Position numbers and translations under genes: made by a program. Shown one piece after another: positions 1 through 4,115 of a stretch of DNA of 7,056 bases. Source of the stretch: JAHJQQ01 sp041739295 (GTDB lineage Bacteria; Pseudomonadota; Gammaproteobacteria; Thiohalobacterales; Thiohalobacteraceae). Location of the stretch: contig JBGSOE010000449.1 in NCBI GenBank assembly GCA_041739295.1, positions 1 to 7,056 on the forward strand, in the 5' to 3' direction. Position 1 is the first letter of the stretch. The number at the start of each line of letters is the position of its first letter. The notes below the pieces were generated by a model, which saw only the letters and a list, made by a program, of their open reading frames with translations, did no database searches and was not told the origin of the DNA.

Positions 1-1
1 T

Positions 2-2521
2 CCACGATTCAATGTACTGGCAGTTTGTTGCCTAGTAGCAGGTTTGTCCGCATGTGGCGGTGGTGGTGATACCTCGGTTTCAAATGTTGCGCCTGCTCAG
101 GTCGATGACATTGTCCTAAGTGGCAGCGTAGGTGATGGTCCTATCGTCGGAGCGACTATTTCGGTATATGCCGCGAACGGTAAGTTAATCTCGACTTTCA
201 ATAGTGATTCTTACGCAAAATATTCAATTAGATTAAATATCCCGAAGGGGAGCTATCCATTAACTATTGAAGCTAAGGATGGTGTTGATCTTGTAACGGG
301 TACGGCGCCGGATTTCACGCTTCTATCTGTAGCTGAAAATAGTTCTGATACTCAAGTTAATATAAATCCATATTCGACTCTGATTGTTTCAATTGCCCAG
401 AATATGCCTGGTGGATTAAAGTCCAGTAGCAATATATCGACGGCAATGAATACGGTTATGACAAAGATGAATTACGGATTAGATTCATCGTTAGTCCAAA
501 ACCCAATAAAGTCTTCCATTAACGAAAATAATATCGCCAGCATTGTAAGGTCGAGCGAAGCGCTTGGCGAAATGATTCGCAGGACGCGTGATACTTTATC
601 CGGCAGCGGTTATCTAAATAGCGCCAATGATGTCATGCGCTCACTTGCGGCCGACCTCACTGATGGAGCGCTGGATGGTCGTGGTACCAATGATGCAAAT
701 GCGCGGACAACAGCTACTGCTAGTCTAATCACAGGCCAAGTTGCCATTGAGGCGATGAGCAATACGCTGCATGTCAATGGAGTGGATGCTACATCTGCAT
801 TGGATGACGCCATAAAGACTACGCTACCGTCCACGCCAGATACCTCACTTACAAGCAGCGTGGTCGTAAATTCAGAGATCATTGCTCAGGCGAAATCATC
901 GATATCTGCCGCCTCATTGATCGCGCCGAGCCCGACACTCACTACTCTGTCGAATATGCTTGAAAACATTGCCCCAGGCAGTAGCGCAGAATCCGTCTCG
1001 CAAATCCTGCCTAGCACTAGCAGCTCTGATATGACCCAGGCAATTTCAGTGGCGGCATCTGCAGGCTCCAATGAGCTAGATCTTATTAATGCTACGGTCA
1101 ATTTGGATCCGAGCGTCAGTCAAGACAACACGGCGCCGAACATCAGCGGCACACCGCAGACCAGCATCGATGTAGGTAGTGTCTACAGCTTCCAGCCGAG
1201 CGCAGCGGATGCGGATGCCGGTACGACCCTGACCTTCAGTATCGTGAACCGTCCGAGCTGGGCGACCTTCAGCAGCACAACAGGGCGCCTGAGTGGCACC
1301 CCGACCAGTACCAATGTGGGCACCACCAGCGACATCGAGATCCGTGTCAGCGATGGCACAGTCTGGACGGCGCTGCCGACCTTCAGTCTGACCGTGACGA
1401 GCACCGTCCAGCCTAACAGCGCTCCGACCATCAGCGGTACACCGCAGACCAGCATCAATGCGGGCAGTGCCTACAGCTTCCAGCCGACTGCAGCTGACGC
1501 AGATGCCGGCACGACTCTGACCTTCAGCATCGCGAACCGTCCAGCCTGGGCGAGCTTCAACAGCTCGACAGGGCGCCTTAGTGGCACACCGACCAATGCC
1601 AATGCTGGTACTACCAGCGGCATTGAGATCCGTGTCAGTGATGGCATGACATCGACCGCGCTGCCGACCTTCAGTCTGACTGTAAAGAGCGTCAACTCGG
1701 CACCGATGGTTTCGAACTCACCCGCGACATCCGTCAATCAGGGAAGCGCCTACAGCTATACACCTGCCGCCACCGACTCGAATGGTGACACCCTGTCATA
1801 TAGCATCACCAACAAACCCACCTGGGCAACCTTCAGCACGTCTACGGGTCGTCTCAGTGGCACGCCCAATAATGCCAATGTAGGCAGCACAAGCGGCGTA
1901 GTCATCACCGTCAGTGACGGTAGTGCATCCACCACGATTGGACCATTCACGCTCACAGTGGTGAATATCAATGACGCACCGACGATAACGGGTACACCGT
2001 CTACCTCAGGCACTGAAGGCCAGCTCTATAGCTTTACGCCTAATGCCAGTGACATCGATGGTGATAGTCTGACATTCAGTATCTCAAACAAGCCGTCCTG
2101 GATGTCCATTAATTCGTCGACAGGAAAGCTTAGCGGTACGCCGAATTCGGCGAATGTCGGCAGCACAGGTCTGATCACCATCTCGGTATCTGATGGATCG
2201 GCCTCTGTGGCTCTGCCAAGCTTCAGTATTACGGTTGCCGCGGCACAGCCGGTAACGGGGAGCGTGGCCTTGAGTTGGAACGCACCGACGACTCGTACGG
2301 ACGGCACGGCACTGTCGATGAGTGAAATTGATGGCTACATCGTGCGCTATGGCACGGCGCCTGGAAACTACACCAACAGCGTCGATGTTCCGGATGCCTA
2401 TACGATGCAATACACCTTCGCGAGTCTTCCGCAGGGTACCTATTATTTCGTCGTCACTGCCTATGATACGCAGGGACAGGCCAGCGGTAACTCGAGTAGT
2501 GTTTCCACAGTAATCCAGTAA
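2..2521 (+). CDS. Modular surface lipoprotein with four He_PIG/cadherin-like Ig repeats and a C-terminal FnIII domain (5' end outside window)
   Basis: Probably an outer-membrane-anchored lipoprotein displaying adhesion-type beta domains; its ligand is unknown. The frame is open from base 2 and encodes a hydrophobic stretch (VLAVCCLVAGLSAC), the end of a type II signal peptide with lipobox LSAC. The lipidated Cys is codon 53-55, followed by GGGG. The TTG at 44 lies inside this signal, so the true start is upstream of the window. Counting from codon 44, residues about 25-90 look like a carboxypeptidase-regulatory-type beta domain (SGSVGDGPIVGATISVY). Residues about 105-360 are a mostly helical Ser/Ala/Thr-rich linker. 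Four Ig-like repeats begin at 362, 458, 551 and 643, each with APxxxxxP, W(A/M)xxxxxTGxLSGTP and VSDG motifs. FnIII spans about 740-824 (GYIVRYGTAPGNY, GTYYFVVTAYDTQG). The stop is TAA, followed by a hairpin terminator. The 5' part is far more AT-rich than the repeats. Domain assignment is fairly sure; adhesin function is inferred. Confidence 0.9.
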   Translation, partial: PRFNVLAVCCLVAGLSACGGGGDTSVSNVAPAQVDDIVLSGSVGDGPIVGATISVYAANGKLISTFNSDSYAKYSIRLNIPKGSYPLTIEAKDGVDLVTGTAPDFTLLSVAENSSDTQVNINPYSTLIVSIAQNMPGGLKSSSNISTAMNTVMTKMNYGLDSSLVQNPIKSSINENNIASIVRSSEALGEMIRRTRDTLSGSGYLNSANDVMRSLAADLTDGALDGRGTNDANARTTATASLITGQVAIEAMSNTLHVNGVDATSALDDAIKTTLPSTPDTSLTSSVVVNSEIIAQAKSSISAASLIAPSPTLTTLSNMLENIAPGSSAESVSQILPSTSSSDMTQAISVAASAGSNELDLINATVNLDPSVSQDNTAPNISGTPQTSIDVGSVYSFQPSAADADAGTTLTFSIVNRPSWATFSSTTGRLSGTPTSTNVGTTSDIEIRVSDGTVWTALPTFSLTVTSTVQPNSAPTISGTPQTSINAGSAYSFQPTAADADAGTTLTFSIANRPAWASFNSSTGRLSGTPTNANAGTTSGIEIRVSDGMTSTALPTFSLTVKSVNSAPMVSNSPATSVNQGSAYSYTPAATDSNGDTLSYSITNKPTWATFSTSTGRLSGTPNNANVGSTSGVVITVSDGSASTTIGPFTLTVVNINDAPTITGTPSTSGTEGQLYSFTPNASDIDGDSLTFSISNKPSWMSINSSTGKLSGTPNSANVGSTGLITISVSDGSASVALPSFSITVAAAQPVTGSVALSWNAPTTRTDGTALSMSEIDGYIVRYGTAPGNYTNSVDVPDAYTMQYTFASLPQGTYYFVVTAYDTQGQASGNSSSVSTVIQ
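1127..2239 (+). repeat. Four tandem Ig-like (He_PIG) domain repeats, about 276-288 bp each
   Basis: Repeat units begin at about 1127, 1415, 1694 and 1970. The first two keep a strict 288-nt register: ACACCGCAGACCAGCATC occurs at 1151-1168 and 1439-1456, and CTGCCGACCTTCAGTCTGAC at 1373-1392 and 1661-1680. The first two units also share near-identical protein (SGTPQTS, YSFQP, ADADAGTTLTFSI, TGRLSGTPT). Units 3 and 4 keep the protein pattern but have diverged at the DNA level, and carry DSNGDTLSYSI and DIDGDSLTFSI where units 1-2 have DADAGTT. The Asp-rich segments may bind calcium, as in cadherin-like repeats; this is inferred. Confidence 0.88.
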
Positions 2522-2542
2522 ACCGGCAATTCAACAAACCCC

Positions 2543-2580
2543 CGAGGCCCGACTCACGTTGCAAGGTGAGCCGGGCCTCG
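2543..2580 (+). terminator. GC-rich hairpin, likely transcription terminator of the lipoprotein gene
   Basis: The left arm 2543-2557 (CGAGGCCCGACTCAC) pairs with 2566-2580 (GTGAGCCGGGCCTCG) over 15 positions with a single A-C mismatch, around an 8-nt loop. It starts 21 nt after the lipoprotein stop codon. Only a weak T-rich tail (ACTATTT) follows, so termination may be imperfect or Rho-assisted. The hairpin itself is unambiguous; its role is inferred from position. Confidence 0.75.
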
Positions 2581-2861
2581 ACTATTTCATGGCTTGTATG
2601 GCAAGGAAGGCAGGAGGGTAGTGCGCAAATAACCTATATGCCGAAACGTAAAGCTGGAGCTCAAGCAAAGAACTTTATTGAAGCGGCCATGTCAGGTGTT
2701 GTTTTCACCGAACTGTCAATTTTCTGGAATCGTTACTATTGAGAGAAAAACTCCCGATCTTGAGCTTTCTAACTGGCGCATAGCTGGAACTGTAAGTCCC
2801 TTGTAAGTCCGTCCGTGTCACTGTCCGATTCGTCATACAGCTTCCAATGAGAGACGACACA
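2581..2861. other. Intergenic region without a convincing gene
   Basis: This is the rest of the 340-bp gap between the lipoprotein stop and the next supported start. An ATG at 2638 opens a 34-codon frame ending at 2742 (begins MPKRKAGAQAKNF), but it has no correctly spaced ribosome-binding site and I recognise no family. A Shine-Dalgarno-like AGGAGGG at 2612-2618 precedes only a GTG at 2621 that stops after three codons. A 9-bp direct repeat lies at 2791-2810. The promoter of the following small gene should lie here, but no good -35/-10 pair stands out. Confidence 0.5.
2791..2810. repeat. Short tandem direct repeat TGTAAGTCC, possible regulator-binding site
   Basis: TGTAAGTCC occurs at 2791-2799 and again at 2802-2810, an 11-bp period of about one helical turn. 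The repeat lies about 50-70 bp upstream of the small gene at 2862. Same-face spacing in an upstream region suits an operator or activator site, but I do not recognise the motif and it could be chance. Confidence 0.35.
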
Positions 2862-3083
2862 ATGGAAAACTACATCGTCCGCATCTACAGACGTGACCAG
2901 AAAGACCCCGATAAGGTTCATGGATTGCTGGAGTCCGTTGAACGGGAAACACAGCAGCCCTTCCAGACAATCACCGCATTGCAATCTCTGCTGACATCAT
3001 TCGCTACAAACCTCTCACCAGAATCTGCAAGGCATTACGCCAAGGATAAGTGCGATTTACCACGAATATCGCGAACAAAATAA
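2862..3083 (+). CDS. Small conserved-type protein of unknown function (MENYIVRIYRR), 73 aa
   Basis: The predicted product is a short soluble protein with no signal peptide or membrane segment. I chose the ATG at 2862, not the in-frame ATG at 2847. GAGAG at 2849-2853 sits 8 nt before 2862 and can serve as ribosome-binding site, while nothing suitable precedes 2847. The resulting N-terminus MENYIVRIYRRDQKDP also resembles, from memory, small uncharacterised proteobacterial proteins that start M(D/E)xYIVRIYRR, continue with a V/L-G-V/L-x-E-x-V segment and end near an xLxxLxxLL helix; this gene has HGLLESVE and TITALQSLL at those places. Residues about 46-73 form a charged tail (SARHYAKDKCDLPRISRTK) that goes beyond that short core and may be lineage-specific. 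It ends 89 bp before the sorted surface-protein gene on the same strand, so co-transcription is possible. Function unknown; the gene call is moderately sure. Confidence 0.65.
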   Translation: MENYIVRIYRRDQKDPDKVHGLLESVERETQQPFQTITALQSLLTSFATNLSPESARHYAKDKCDLPRISRTK

Positions 3084-3161
3084 CTCATAAGCAGGGGTAG
3101 GTGGCTCTCGTTTTAGATAGTAGATACCAACGACATTTATAGAGACATAAGAATCAATTAT

Positions 3162-3166
3162 AGGAG
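3162..3166 (+). promoter_or_regulatory. Strong Shine-Dalgarno site for the VPVPA-CTERM gene
   Basis: AGGAG lies 6 nt before the ATG at 3173, within purine-rich AGGAGAAGAAA. This fixes the start codon and predicts efficient translation. No clear sigma-70 or sigma-54 promoter was found in the 89-bp gap upstream. Confidence 0.85.
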
Positions 3167-3172
3167 AAGAAA

Positions 3173-3937
3173 ATGAATATCTATTCACTGAAGGCAGTCT
3201 TCATCGGAATTTTGGCGATAAGCTGCACAGCTACAGCTAATGCATCGCTGATCTCACGCCTGGGGGGGCAGGCCTTCTACGACGATACCCTAGACATTAC
3301 TTGGTTGGCCAATGCAAATTTGTCCGCAACCAACACGTTCGGTGTCGCAGGCATCAACACAGACGGCAGTATGTCCTCTTACACCGCCAACAACTGGATT
3401 GCGGCGATGAACAGCGATGGCGTTACAGGTTATCTGGGGGTTAACAATTGGCGCCTACCCACACTTAGTCCGATCAATGGGAGCAACTTCAACACCACGC
3501 TCACCACCAATGCCCTCAGCGATAGAGGTTATGCGACAAGCGTGGGCTGGTTGGACGTTTCAGGCAACACTGTCTCCGAGATGGGTCATATGTATTACGT
3601 CAACTTAGGTAATCTTGGACGAAAGACACCAAACAGCAGCAATCCAAACAGAAATGTTGTGCAAGCTGGCTGGGGTCTTATCAATACTGCACCATTTTCG
3701 AACCTTATGTCCGGTTACTATTGGTTTGATACGGGTTCAACTTCCAATAGCGAATGGCATTTCGACTTCAATGATGGTGCCCAGAGCAACAGCTTCGATA
3801 AGAGCCTAAATATGTATGCCTGGGCGGTTCATTCCGGCGATATCGCTGCGTCAGCAGTACCGGTGCCCGCCGCTGCGTGGTTGTTCGTCAGTGGCCTCTT
3901 GGGGCTGGCGAGCGTGAGTTGCAAGCGTCGACATTGA
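3173..3937 (+). CDS. Secreted DUF1566 (Lcl C-terminal-like) protein with VPVPA-type PEP-CTERM sorting signal, 254 aa
   Basis: Predicted to be exported by Sec and then processed at its C-terminus by an exosortase, ending at the cell surface or in the exopolysaccharide matrix. The signal peptide is residues 1-24 (one Lys, a hydrophobic core, cleavage after TANA). The body carries landmarks of DUF1566/Lcl-type domains: LDITWLANANL (40-50), NNWRLPT (91-97), SEMGHMYYVNLGNL (135-148), YYWFDT (182-187) and AWAVHSGD (216-223). The C-terminal tripartite signal is VPVPAAAW (229-236), a hydrophobic helix to about 247, then basic CKRRH. The motif has VPVP in place of VPEP, a known variant type similar to VPLPA. 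No exosortase gene is in the window. A run of seven G at 3262-3268 spans codons 30-32, just after the signal peptide. The family's biological role is not established; adhesion or matrix attachment is inference. Confidence 0.9.
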   Translation: MNIYSLKAVFIGILAISCTATANASLISRLGGQAFYDDTLDITWLANANLSATNTFGVAGINTDGSMSSYTANNWIAAMNSDGVTGYLGVNNWRLPTLSPINGSNFNTTLTTNALSDRGYATSVGWLDVSGNTVSEMGHMYYVNLGNLGRKTPNSSNPNRNVVQAGWGLINTAPFSNLMSGYYWFDTGSTSNSEWHFDFNDGAQSNSFDKSLNMYAWAVHSGDIAASAVPVPAAAWLFVSGLLGLASVSCKRRH

Positions 3938-3974
3938 TCATTCTGTGATTCGAGCGCTTCGTTCCCTTTTTGAG

Positions 3975-4005
3975 GGTCGTAGGGGGGGGATCCCCCCATG
4001 CGACC
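3975..4005. terminator. Hairpin with G-tract/C-tract core, possible terminator between convergent genes
   Basis: GGTCG (3975-3979) pairs with CGACC (4001-4005). Inside, GGGGGGATCCCCCC (3984-3997) is a perfect 14-bp palindrome, separated from the outer stem by a small internal loop. It lies 38 nt after the surface-protein stop. There is no T-run on the plus side and no clear one on the minus side, so intrinsic termination is uncertain. A smaller hairpin, CCCT/AGGG with loop TTTTG (3964-3976), overlaps its left edge. Confidence 0.5.
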
Positions 4006-4065
4006 ACTGATTCACCGAACGTGGGTAGGAACATTATCGATTTTGTACATACCGAATGCATTTAA

Positions 4066-4081
4066 CATAATATACATTATG
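4066..4081. repeat. Short AT-rich inverted repeat CATAAT-ATAC-ATTATG
   Basis: Six-base arms CATAAT (4066-4071) and ATTATG (4076-4081) flank a 4-nt spacer in the AT-rich gap between the two convergent genes. CATAAT also resembles a -10 box and lies 17 bp after TTGTAC (4043-4048). It could be a weak operator, a promoter element or a chance palindrome. Confidence 0.3.
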
Positions 4082-4115
4082 CGCATATATATAAGGTCGA
4101 TAGGTATGCCAAAAA

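Noticed and set aside
610..2410. Long minus-strand open frames across the lipoprotein gene
   Set aside because: They mirror the repeat structure of the plus-strand gene in another frame and lack ribosome-binding sites and recognisable domains. The plus frame has a clear lipobox, Ig and FnIII motifs and a terminator.
2638..2742. A 34-codon plus-strand frame starting MPKRKAGAQAKNF between the lipoprotein and the small gene
   Set aside because: No correctly spaced ribosome-binding site, no family I recognise, and a length expected by chance. It could be a remnant of a gene, but nothing supports that.
2775..2795. Possible sigma-54 promoter (TGGCGC followed by TGGAAC) upstream of the small gene
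   Set aside because: The -12 GC dinucleotide is absent at the required spacing from the -24 GG. A second candidate at about 3101 (TGGCTC) fails the same test.
2847..2861. ATG at 2847 as start of the small gene
   Set aside because: No Shine-Dalgarno site precedes it, and it adds MRDDT before the MENYIVRIYRR N-terminus typical of such proteins. GAGAG within this stretch is well spaced for the ATG at 2862.
2769..2984. Minus-strand 71-codon frame overlapping the small MENYIVRIYRR gene
   Set aside because: It is antisense to a frame with a plausible start, a ribosome-binding site and a familiar N-terminus, and its own translation shows no domain-like pattern.
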